Positions 37,904 to 48,751 of a DNA stretch of 64,000 bases are shown here, one piece after another. This DNA is from Aspergillus flavus (taxonomy: Eukaryota; Ascomycota; Eurotiomycetes; Eurotiales; Aspergillaceae): contig NC_092407.1 in assembly GCF_009017415.1 (NCBI RefSeq), forward strand, positions 2,294,001-2,358,000, given 5' to 3'. Under the pieces are notes generated by a model. It saw only the letters and a list, made by a program, of their open reading frames with translations. It searched no databases and was not told the origin of the DNA. The position numbers and the translations under genes were made by a program. The stretch's first letter is position 1; every line of letters starts with the position of its first letter.

Positions 37904-40169
37904 TCAAAATCTCAAGTCCCATCCGATAACAGGCCCCAACCGTGGCAGAGCAGCAGCAACACTTTGAACATCCTTGTCGCCTCTGCCACTAAGATTCAGG
38001 ACAATGTCCGTTTCCCCTTTCTTCATCGTTTTGGCTAGTTCCATGGCGCCAAATACGGCATGCGAGGACTCCAAAGCCGGGATAATACCTTCATGCTCTG
38101 CCAATGCCCGGAAGCCGACTAGAGCTTGGGCGTCTGTGGCAGCAATAAACCGAGCCCGCCCGCTGTCTTTCCAAGAGCTCAACTCTGGTCCCACGGCTGG
38201 ATAGTCCATACCAGCAGAGATAGAGTGCGTTCCAGAAACCTGACCATGTTCATCCTGCAAAAGATAGGTGTAGACTCCATGAAGCACACCCTTACTGCCC
38301 GCAGAAAGCGTTGCTGAATGATGAGACGTATCGAGACCATCTCCACCAGCTTCCACGCCTAAAAGCTGGACGCCTGACTCATGTAAAAAGGGATAGAACA
38401 TGCCAGATGCATTGCTGCCACCTCCAACGCATGCAACAACAGCATTGGGAAGCTTGCCAACGGATTCTTTCATTTGTTGTTTGGTCTCTTCGCCAATCAC
38501 AGATTGAAAGGTGCGTACAATTGTTGGGAAAGGATGTGGTCCAACAACAGAACCAAGGATATAATGTGTATCCTCGAGGTTAGTAACCCATGCCCGTAGA
38601 GCTTCATTAACGGCATCACGTAGAGTACAGCTTCCCGTTTTACTGGTAACAGCCACTACCTCGGCACCAAGAAGCTTCATACGGAACACATTCAAGGCTT
38701 GCCGACGGACATCCTCAGCACCCATATAAACGGTGCACTTCATTCCAAACTTCGCACACACAGTTGCAGTTGCGACTCCATGTTGGCCAGCACCAGTTTC
38801 AGCAATAATGCGAGTTTTATTCAGCCGTCGAGCCAGAAGGATCTGACCCAAGGCATTATTGATCTTGTGGCTTCCAGTATGGTTGAGATCTTCTCGTTTA
38901 ATCCAGATATTCGCACCGCCGACATGTTCAGTAAGCCGTTTTGCAAAACAGAGAGGGCTGGGTCTACCGATATAAGGGTAGTAGGAACGGTATTCTTCCC
39001 AAAAACTAGGATCCTGTCGTACTTCCTCGAAGCCTCTCTCTAGCTCGGCGAGACAACCCATCAGGGCTTCAGGAACGTATTGACCGCCGAACCCACCAAA
39101 GCGCGACGATTGTGCAGCGGAGTGAATTGTGTCGAGTGGATCGATCAGTGACAGGCTGTTGGGAGTAACATTTTCGGCGAGGATGGCTTTTGGCTGCGGA
39201 ACAGGCGAAAGTGGCTGGGTCAGCATCTCCTGTGAATCTCTTCCATGATTTCGCCCGGTGATACTCGATAGATACTGTTCGACATGCTTAGCTGCTTGGC
39301 CAGTAGGTGCCTCGCGTAATGTGGTGATTATTTGACTGCCAATCACACAACCTTCGGCGATGTTATGTACAGACAAGAAATGTTCGCGCGTACTGATACC
39401 AAAGCCAATCACGGATGGTACATCTCCAGACCAAGTATGGACCCGGCTTAGAAGTTCAGGAAGGTTCAAGTTTAGTTTCTTAGTTGCACCAGTCACGCCC
39501 ATTCTTGATACAACATAGATGAACGAATCGGCTATACTGCACAGGAGTTTCATGCGAGAATCGGAGGTGGAGGGAGCAATGAGGGGAACGTAAGAAAGCC
39601 TGCAGGTGATGTTTCAGCACAATCATTGCTCCATGCAAGATTATAGTAATAGGCTCATACTAACCCATTGCTCGCGCAGAGTCTTCTGAATCGAATGGCT
39701 TCCTCAAGAGGAAGATCCACGATTACAAACCCGTTGACACCCGCCTCTTTGCAGTCTTCCAGCATGCGTTCCTCACCGTAACGCAGTATCGGGTTATAAT
39801 AACCCATTAGCAGAACGGGAATCTGGAGCCCTCGATGCCTTGCTTCGCGCACTATATTCAACACAGACGAAATTGTCACGCCATTGGTTAGAGCTTTCGC
39901 ATTGGCTTCCTGGATGATTGGACCATCTGCAATTGGGTCGGTGAATGGGACACCCAGTTCGATCATATCTAGCAATTTCCCACAGACTTAGATACTATAT
40001 ATTGACAGACCGAGGGCGATAACCAATACATACCGGCACCACCATTCGCCAGGCCAAGGAGAATATCTACTGTCTCTTCGACAATGGGATATCCTGCGGT
40101 AACATAGGCCCCCAAAACAGCGCGATTCTGCTGCTTCGCATATGAAAATACTTGCTTAATCTGCTCCAT
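37904..40169 (-). CDS. trpB: Bifunctional tryptophan synthase (alpha-beta fusion)
   Basis: Converts indole-3-glycerol phosphate plus serine to tryptophan; fungi fuse the alpha and beta chains. Exons are 40169-40034, 39968-39665 and 39599-37904, joining exactly to 711 residues. Alpha domain: [12 protein letters not shown], then [15 protein letters not shown] with the catalytic Glu and Asp, and [11 protein letters not shown] linker of about 60 residues precedes the beta domain: [31 protein letters not shown] with the PLP lysine, ETGAGQHG, the PLP-phosphate loop [12 protein letters not shown], and the C-terminal [12 protein letters not shown]. All catalytic residues I checked are present. An upstream in-frame ATG at 40187 is also possible. 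Some usually invariant-looking stretches differ from my memory of fungal housekeeping copies (for example DGPIIQ, and [10 protein letters not shown] for LDYPGVGPEL). This is a clue to a paralogue, not proof. Confidence 0.95.
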
Positions 40170-40925
40170 TGTGAAAGAGGGGAGCACGATGTGAGATTTC
40201 AGGATATGAACAACGAAGTGAAGGGAGGAAGATGAGACGGCGCGGATGAAAAGAGGATAGCCGAGGGGAACAAGACATCACCGAGCTGAAGAAAGAAAGC
40301 GCTCTAGAATAAGAATGTCTGGCTAACTCCATGACTCACCTCGCTGGATTTTTTTTGTGCGCTGATATCTAAATGGTGACCAGATAAACCTGGTGGGTTC
40401 CTTGAGATCATTCGTTGCATCGAGTATTGTTTCTCCCCGCTGACAAAGCGGACACGATTTAACAAGATGAATCATCAATAAAAAAAGCCCTAGCAGCCAG
40501 ACAAAATAACAGCAGAGCTTTACTTGCAGAGTTTTAAGATGGCTTCTTTCCAGTATCATTCTCTACCAGGCTTTGGGGAGTATTGCCGTGAGAACCTCGG
40601 ATTCAGTGGGTCTTGTGCCATAAAGGACTGGTTGGTCATTACCGGCCAAAGTAAGTCCTGCACATCAGGATAATTTATTTATAATTGATTTCATGCTATA
40701 GACCTACTGTACAGCTTTGCCAGGCAAGAAAGCAAATTTAGAGCCTGGTCCTTTGACTACCCTATTTTCTATTGCATTATATACCGGATCTAAGCAAAGT
40801 AAACTGAAATACCATCCTCACAGGATTTCCATCCAAGATAGCTCTTCTTTACCACTACCAGTCTAGATTATCCGACTTTATCTCTGGCCTACCAGGGGAC
40901 TCTGTCGCCGAGATAGTTAACAAAT
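40170..40925. other. Intergenic region: tryptophan synthase promoter and SDR 3' end
   Basis: 756 bp between two minus-strand genes. The TGACTCA site at 40332-40338 is the only recognised element. No supported coding sequence. Confidence 0.45.
40332..40338. promoter_or_regulatory. CpcA/Gcn4-type site upstream of the tryptophan synthase gene
   Basis: A perfect palindromic TGACTCA about 163 bp upstream of the tryptophan synthase start. This is the consensus of the bZIP activator of cross-pathway amino-acid control (Gcn4 in yeast, CpcA in aspergilli). Its position before an amino-acid biosynthesis gene makes function plausible. A 7-bp match can also occur by chance. Confidence 0.6.
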
Positions 40926-41820
40926 TTACCAGATGTAGTTGACTTTTGTGCCTCGTTGATCTTGAAAGAAGTCAGCCCTGCCATTCAAAAACGACGAAGA
41001 CGAATTCTTTATACACACCTGCTTGATAATTCCTTGGACGCTCTCTTGAACGGTCAATGGAGCCTTTTCTAATCCAATGGATTGCGCACTACGACTACCC
41101 ATGTCTGTTTGGACAAGTCTGATCAAAGTTAGCATGCAAGAAACTATCCTGAAGTCACTAGAAAAGAAGAATGATCGTAGGATTAGAACCTACCCAGGGT
41201 CGACTGATAACGCGATCAGATGCTTGTGCTCTGCATCAATTTTCCTGACCAGGTAATTGCCAGCCACCTTGGACATTCCATAGGCCGTCGCCAGGGACGG
41301 AAGGCGCTCCATCTCACCGAAGCTGGCCATTAAAGTAGAGGTATAGACAAACTTGGGCTGACTGGCATTCTGCAACAATGGTGCTGTGGCCCTGAACAGC
41401 CTCAGTGGTCCGAGGGCATTCACGTCAAAGTGAGAAAGCACGTCCGCATCAGTCATGTCCACCACAGGGCCCCAGTGGTTGCAAATTCCTGCATTGGAAA
41501 GGACAATGTCGATATGTTCAATGTGATGCTGCGTTTGTATTTCGGAGATTGCCTCGGTGGCGCTCGATGGGATGTCGAGGCTGAGCGAGACGAGAATCAA
41601 CTGGGAGCCAGGGCCTTTTTGCAAAGCACGTAGTTCTTCTGTGTTCTCAGCTGAGACATCTCGGATGGCTGCAATGACAGTGGTGTCCTCCCTCGCAAGG
41701 TAGTGCGCTGCCAGACCTTTCCCAATGCCTGTATGGTGCCGTTAACTCCGGTACACGATATCTAAAATGCGTTGTTGACTCACCTCGATTCGCTCCGGTA
41801 ATAAAAATAACCTGGCCCAT
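40926..41820 (-). CDS. Short-chain dehydrogenase/reductase
   Basis: A classical SDR with a Rossmann fold. Exons are 41820-41784, 41728-41194 and 41118-40926, joining exactly to 254 residues. The cofactor motif is split by the first intron and reads ITGANRGIGKGLA. Downstream are LSNAGICNHWGP (NAG motif), the catalytic Tyr-x3-Lys in TAYGMSKVAGNYL, and the conserved VDPGLVQTDMG after the second intron. An acidic residue after the second beta strand is not obvious (AAIRDVS), which favours NADP(H) over NAD(H), but this is an inference. It lies upstream of the polyketide cluster and could reduce or oxidise its product; it could equally be an unrelated gene. Confidence 0.88.
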
Positions 41821-42137
41821 CTTGAGATTCGCCGAAGTTAAGTAATATGAGACTTGGATAGTTTAGTCAGGGAGAGGCAGTGTTCAACCAGTTATCCACA
41901 GGTCATCAGTCATAACCTGGAACCGAGACAGGATTATATATTATGACCAAGCACTTCGGACTAAAGGTGGGGGCCGTCTGTCACGGCGGATTAAATCCAG
42001 CTTCCGGTCAATCCAGAAACCCGACCAAGTTTCCATCACCAAGACTATATATCAGCCAATCGAATTCTAGTTATTAGGTTCCACTATAGTTTCTACAATG
42101 GGGCGCGTCTATCCCTCCTTCACCGATGATTTGACTG

Positions 42138-42812
42138 TTACTTTATACCTTCATTCGACATATCCATTTTCAACCTCATAGTCAGCGCCGCATCCACTGC
42201 TACCGCCCTCAACTGAAGTCTTCCTCGATTTCGCCCCTAGACAGCTTTCCGAACCTCTCCCGCCAAAAGCTCCATCTCTCATAAAACCCACCCCTTCCTT
42301 TCCGCAGTGAGCGCCCTCTGCCTGAAACACCAATACCAGAGTCCTTGTCGTACTTGTCGTCCCAGTAGTGCATCTGTACAGCTAGAGTCTCTATCCACAC
42401 CGCTGCAGCAGGAAGAGATATCTCTAAAGGATTTGCTAGTAGTTCTTTCTTCGGTAGCACATACAGCGTCTCGGAACAGAGGACGAGAACATCGACGAGC
42501 TTATCATGGTATTCGGGGAATTTGCATGCGCAGAACAGTGGCGGGCTCCATAAGTTGCCAATGTCTCCTCTGATAACATGGTGATAGCGTAAGAGAGGCC
42601 ACTTGCTCGGCGGCTGTATGTATATTTATATTGTTGGCGAATAGGTAGAAAAACGACAGATCGGTAAGGGGTGTATTCGTCTTCTTCTGAGAGTTGGAGC
42701 ATTTCTGAAAGGGTATGTTTTCAGTTGACCATTCATGATGTTTGGTCAATGTGGCATATTGTTGGCTGTCAGGAGTAAGTTCGTGATAGTAGGATGAGCA
42801 GCCTGATATCAT
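42138..42812 (-). pseudogene. Broken DUF3632-like gene
   Basis: Three reading frames on the minus strand must be combined to follow one protein-like sequence. The first part (42812 to about 42560) contains NINIHTAAEQVASLTL. The frame then shifts to one with PPLFCACKFPEYHDKLVDV and AAAVWIETLAVQMHYWDD, then RWSFWRERFGKLS. A stop is reached at about 42210, after which the sense continues in another frame (LRAVAVDAALTMRLKM) to the stop at 42138. The HDKLVD and FWRERF patterns are what I associate with the fungal DUF3632 family, whose function is unknown. No plausible intron bridges the shifts, so I call it a pseudogene. Sequencing errors are the alternative. Confidence 0.45.
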
Positions 42813-45417
42813 GGTCTCCTTTCTAATTGCGTTATCCTCCAGTCATAGTAATCGATACACAGTAACCACAGGCCACGTTCCACATCAACATGACTTCACC
42901 TCAACTGAACCAATGAGGAGCTGAGTACGACCTGGACTTGCAACGCATCGCGAAAATCCACTTTTCCTCCAAAGCCAATGAGGAGGGATTCCTTAGATCT
43001 CGTCCCAAAGGAGAGGACGCGTTTTTCTTCCGTCATCGTTGTTGAAGGGATGCCTGGATACTGGTCATGGTTGGCCTTAGGCGAAGATGTACAACGTCAG
43101 ATAGCGCGTAATAAGATATCACGTCATGCGTGTGACACGACAGGGCATTAATAGTGAGAATATAATGTTCTGGCTTGTTTTAGGATGATATATCAGTAAT
43201 CCTTCCCTTTGCGTATCCATCAACGGTACCAATGAATAGGAGCCTGAGGCCCACTTCCGAGTCTGCAAAGCTTGATAGCATAAACGCTCGTCTAGGAGAC
43301 ATTCACTGTCTTTGCGCTTGCGTTAAATGCCCACAACTTGTAAAGGATCAGGACACGATACAGTCAGTATTAGGATGTGCAGGGTCAAGCAATACTTGGT
43401 GGAAGCTGTACCATCGATATTTTGTGAGTGCTCAAGTAACCCAGACATAAGGATCACTTCTGTAATTGTCGAACTCGGCAGTACCAAGCATTTTTCAAGC
43501 ATAAAAATATAGACATTCAAACACTAAAACCATGTATGTTTATATGTTTGTTTGTAACGTTCTCTTGCCGTTTCAAGCCCGAACTGGCGCCGCTTTTTGC
43601 TCAGTGGGCGGCCTGGATCGTGGGATGAGTATAAAAGTGCGTGTCCTGAGTGATTCCGGTATGCTCCGGGAGCGATCCAAAGAGAAACTGAGCGCTTGCC
43701 TGAGCTTACAAAGCACTGGTCATGTGACCAAAATAGAGTCCCCATACCTCACCTTAGCCCCGCCCGTTATTTTCCCGGCCCTCTACAATCATCACCCATG
43801 GCCCCCATTGTATGGATTTTTTTTTTGTATAGCCCCAAAATAAAGATGTCTATACCCTTGAGCACCAACGGCATTACTCCAGTGTTTTATTAAACAAGTT
43901 TGGCTTACGTCTATAGAACGCTCTACCACCACTTGAAGACCCACACTAGGACGGTGACTTAATTCACCGCCCAAGAGTAGGTTCACCGCTTAGGATTGAA
44001 TTCACCGCCCAGCTAATCTACCATTAAAGTTGGAACGAAGTCAAGTAAAACAAAGACTTACGTACAAGAAATTGTCTTTGGACGATCTGCATTACACAAT
44101 ACAGTTATAGTGTGTTGTTGAAGAATTGGCCCATCCTTGGTGATTAGGTGTAGCTTGGCTGACTGATCATTGCGTTGAACAAACTAGAACGTTTCTGTAA
44201 CGGAACTCACACAGATAAGGGAACTGATGAGGCTGTTCGGTTTTAATGAGCCTGGTGCTAAGTACATCCCCTGAAAGGAAATGAGCCATTTCGGATTATA
44301 TTTCCACCTGGGCCGGGCGTGGCTAATTTGACCTTACCGTAGCCCGTGGTAAATACTCCTTCCTCCACTTTGGCGTAGTGAAGCAATCTTAGCGCCTTCT
44401 TATTCAGGTATTAAGGTTCGACCTAGAATTGCCTATATAGTGGGTTTCCTCCAGTCATACGGCTGCCGTAGTGGTGGGTCATGAAGCGTGAGTCTGGACC
44501 AGTCGTGTCTCTCTCCGTCTGCTGATTTGTGAGGCGTAATTTTCGAAATCCCTTGTTGTAATGAGTGGAATCCTACTATTTTCGACCACTTTACTCCGGA
44601 GAAGTAGTTGATAGGGTGATAAGGTGGGGGACCCATCACGGACCTTTCCGCCCGATTGTATCATCATATAGAGTAGTTAAATGGTTATACGAGGTAGATA
44701 AGGGGGGATATTGCAGATCAATTAGGTACAGTTTATGAAACTCAGTTATATAGCCTGGTTCTCAGAGTGGTCGATAACATTTCGTTATGACTCACCTTGT
44801 TGCTATACATGATTATTTGTCAGACTTGCCAGATTCCATTTTGTATACCAGAGGACTCCTCTATATGTGGTGTGTATCTGACGCCTTTCAAGGTACCTTG
44901 TTCTGGCCACCCTGCCAATCTGCCGAAGGCACTGGCAGTTAGATCTGCGTGGGGGCCAAAGGCTCCCCCCCACCCTACCCACTCCCAGCTCGTACTAAAG
45001 TGGATATAATAGGATCCTGGACCACCCTTCCAGGCCTAATCTTTAAGCGAACTGCTCCACAGGGATCACGATCTTTTCACACCCCATCTCAGTAATAGTC
45101 TTATGTGTGCAACTGTGCGCACTATTCGGCAATTACTGACCACTAAAATCTGCGCTGCATTGAACCGAGCCGTGTCCTTTCCGCTAACATGTGTTACACT
45201 AGCATACAACCGCGCTGAAGAAGTGGCCAGAGGGAGTCCGATGCTCGGAGAGGGCCGTTAGATGCTCGAATGAGCGGGCCCAGAACCGCCTGCAAGTGTC
45301 TTGCAGGAATAGTTTCTGCAGAAATAGTGTCTGCGAACCTTGTCGACCATGTCTGCAGTCTCGATGCAACATCCCGCTAGGTGGCCGTGAAGAAGACGGG
45401 AAGATGCTAGGCCGGAT
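42813..45417. other. Gene-free interval before the cluster regulator
   Basis: 2.6 kb with no supported gene. The only local structure is a short imperfect direct repeat at about 43962-44010, in which TTCACCGC occurs three times within about 50 bp (twice as AATTCACCGCCCA). A G/C-rich stretch follows at 44950-44985. No transposon features were recognised. Confidence 0.4.
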
Positions 45418-47823
45418 TTGATCAACAGAACCCCGTCAGACAATGCTACAAGCCTTCCTATTTATTCTCCCTTCGCTGCGTGGGGACCACCCACCCCCGC
45501 AATATGTCCACGGGCTTCGCCTCCAATGTTTCACACGTTCAATCTGGCCATGCCAGCGCGGCATGGTCCTGATCAACGCGCTTCAAGCTCGGCATTGACA
45601 TCCAAACAACGACAGAAAGTATCGCGGGCATGCGATCGATGCCGTACCTTCCGCACCAAGTGCGGGGAGAAGCCGTGCCCACGCTGTGTGCTTGATAAAG
45701 TCAGATGTACGTGGACCTCCAGTCCAGCCGCCAGGCAAAAGTCTAAGACCCTCGTCTCAACCGGGTAAGAAGATCTGGCAGTCGGAGTGGGATAATTACT
45801 GATTATTACTTACCGTTGAAGAAGAGAGCACCACCCCGAGCCCCGTCCCAGGGACAGTGTTCGACTCGATGCGTCTCCGGAAATCTCCCTGGCGCCGGTC
45901 ACCGTCGGCCGACCGCAAATGCCCTCAGCCCCTGCCGGTAGTGCCACTGAGATTATTCCTAATCATGGCCGCGTGAAGCTGGACGAGCACATGGAGCCGC
46001 TCAACCGCCCGGCGTATGTCTTCGTCAAAATCGATGCCTTCTTTGCCGATTCTAGGACCACGTCGCGCACCTCCACGCACGGAGCAATGGCGGATCTGAA
46101 AACTGCATATCCGGGTCCGTTTCCTGATCTGCCGAATATTGCAGCGTTGGCGGACAGGCAACCTCCCTGCAATGAGCACTTGACGGAGGATCAACAAATG
46201 TATTTTCTGAGAATGTTTTGGGAAGCATATCATCCGCTCTTGCAAGTTTCTGATGAAGCGGAATTCCAATCGCTGTTGGATTTGGATCGGCGACAAGATT
46301 CCGAGGTTGGGAGATTGACCAAGGCATTGGTAAATTGTATGACGGCTTTAGGAATCCAATACAGCCATGGGGCCGGCCTAACTTCCCGCATCCTGACTTT
46401 GCGCCGTTGTGCGGTCAATATCTCGTCAGTAGGGTATGGATATTTCCGTCGCTGCCGCGATTATATCGCCCTTCTGACCGAGCCCACACTCCTATCGATG
46501 CAATGCTACGCTCTGATGTCTTTGTATCTCATGAATGCAAGCAATTTCAGGGAGGCCTATAGCCTGCTTGGTTCCGCCATCCGTGACAGCCATAGTGTTA
46601 ATCTCCACGAGGAGCCCAGTGAGCGTCTCCAGCCAAAAGAAAGAATAGCTCAGAAACGGATTTGGTGGTTACTCTTCATGCTCGATATACAATGTTCCCA
46701 GCAGCTTGGGAAGCCAGTCGCTGTACAGACTACTACGATAACGTGTGCGTTGCCGTCAGCTGATGAACAAACGACGAGGGCGTGTTGGAAGAACCTGCAC
46801 ATCTCGACCTATTTCGTTCATGCGGTGAAACTCGCGGTGTCTCTTGCCGAGATCCAACGACTGATTTTCACGTCGAAACTATACGAGGATGCCAGCAACG
46901 TCACAGCGCTAGAACGGCGAGCGAACCTACTAGCCACATCGCTTGTTTGTTTAGAGAAATGGAGCAATGAACTACCGGATGACCTCCTTAGCCCCAGGAA
47001 GAACACGGGCCACACGGAATCTATGTCCACGGCAGAGAGTCCGATAGTGTTAGAGCTCGGAGCACCCAGCTGGCTCCACCACCAACGGGTTTTACTTGAA
47101 GTATACTATCATAATGCGTATATTATGCTTCAGCGGCCATTCATCTGTTTCCCACAGCCTTCCAATTCCTCTCCTGTCCACCAGCCACAAACAGACCACC
47201 ATGCTCGCTGCTCGCTGCAGCACGCCATAACCATGACAATTATCGTCCATGGTCTCTGCTCTTCTTCCGACGTTTTTTTCGGCTCGCCCGCAATCCTGCA
47301 CCCGCTGTGGAACGCCACGGTGACCATTCTTGGATACGTTGTAGCGAACCCATTCTCTCCTCGATCACGGAGGGCAATTCAGTGGATCTTCAAAGCCTTA
47401 GCTGTATTTGAGGCCTTCGCAGCAACCGAACCTTTCGCTGCTCGAGCTGAAAATCTCACACGAGCACTTGTCGCGAAACTGAATGACATATTGACCAACC
47501 TGGATGAAAATTCGGAGCAGACGAACAACTGCGGCAGAATCACCCTAGGATTGACACTGCAGCAATCACCCGATACTATAAGCTCAACTACGCCATCATC
47601 CGCGAACCCGGTTGACGCACCGGCGGGGTCCCTCGCGGGAGGAGGGCTGGAGCACACTTTTGATAATACATTTTTCACGGACGACAGCCTTTGCTCGTCG
47701 ATTGGAGCAGTTGAAATTAACACATGGGCAGCCTATCAAGATCATCTTGACCTATGGAGCAGCAGCCACTCAGATGGAGCGCTTGACGCAATAGATGCAC
47801 TGGGAATAGGCAACACTCCTTGA
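45418..47823 (+). CDS. Zn2Cys6 transcription factor, probable cluster regulator
   Basis: A fungal binuclear zinc-cluster activator. Exons are 45418-45764 and 45825-47823 (60-nt intron), joining exactly to 781 residues. The ATG at 45529 (MFHTFNLAMP) is an equally possible start and would give 744 residues. The zinc cluster reads ACDRCRTFRTKCGEKPCPRC...RCTW, with six cysteines in the CX2CX6C...CX2CX6C arrangement and a basic TFRTK core. The middle homology region (fungal-specific transcription factor domain) shows RDSHSVNLHEEPSE and KRIWWLLFMLDIQCSQQLGKP. A low-complexity, Ser/Pro-rich C-terminus follows. It sits directly upstream of the polyketide synthase on the same strand, the usual place for a pathway-specific regulator. 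Its target genes are inferred from position only. Confidence 0.87.
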
Positions 47824-48751
47824 GAAAAGGGATACACGATCGGCTTCTACGTCCTTTGAAAGAGAGAAGGATAGATAGATATAGATCGATAGAACTTCAA
47901 TTATAGTCCGATGCAGTAATTCCCGGTCTTTCCGGCCGTACGAAAACCCGTGGCCTAAACTAGATACAGACTCCGACTAGACATTCAGGTTAGCAAGGAT
48001 CTCAGGGGCTTCCACGAGGTTGCATCTCCAGGGCCGCCGTTCCGTATAGCCACACGTGGCAAAATCTCCGATTCTGATTCACGTCAAGTCAGTCAGATAA
48101 CGCATCATCTTCCTCTGGCGAACCGGGAGCCAAAGCTAAAGTTTTGTTTATCTTGCTCCTTAATTTGACGATACGTATACTGATAGGATATACAGATTCT
48201 TGTACTCCTTCCTGACTGGGTTTAACTAACCCTGCCCTCCCGCGCTAATCCTGAAACGGTCCCTATACGAATGATCTACGGAAGACCCGAGGCCGGAAGC
48301 CGCCACTAAGCATGGCTTCTAGTCTGTTCCGTTCCAGAAGGAGTCGTTCCGGAATCCTTCACACCCATTTAGGGAGTGATTTTCTTCATGTTCTTGGAGT
48401 ATGTTTTGTATGGCATCTTCGAAACCTTGAGGAACGATGCTTCTATCCGCGCCGCCGAATTGGTGGGAATTTCCGATATACACGTATAGAAACGCCTCAT
48501 GATGATCTTGTTTAGCGTCAGCGGGTAGCGTGCAGTCGGCCAAGTGCCGGTGCTCTGTGTCGGGACGTCAATTTGACAGTTCCCTATGCCTTAACTCAAT
48601 AGTCACATCTGGTTAGCTGTAGTAATCACGCATCCAGAGGAGGACAACGGGAGGTAGATATACAAATGTCATCCGCGTTTGGCACCATCATCTCCCTCAT
48701 TGCTTCCCAGGACAATCGATCCCCACGCGGCTTTCAACACTCCGTATCAAG
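47824..48751 (+). promoter_or_regulatory. Promoter region of the polyketide synthase gene
   Basis: 928 bp between the regulator and the synthase. A 74-codon ORF on the minus strand at 48319-48543 has a protein-like composition (FLYVYIGNSHQFGG, PQGFEDAIQNILQEHEE), but I match it to nothing; it could be a gene remnant or chance. I could not identify a clear repeated CGG-type regulator site by eye. Confidence 0.4.

Noticed and set aside
41173..41195. A tRNA T-arm-like sequence on the minus strand (GTAGG-TTCTAAT-CCTAC).
   Set aside because: It sits exactly at the donor of an SDR intron, position 57 of the loop is not a purine, and no acceptor, D or anticodon arm lies around it.
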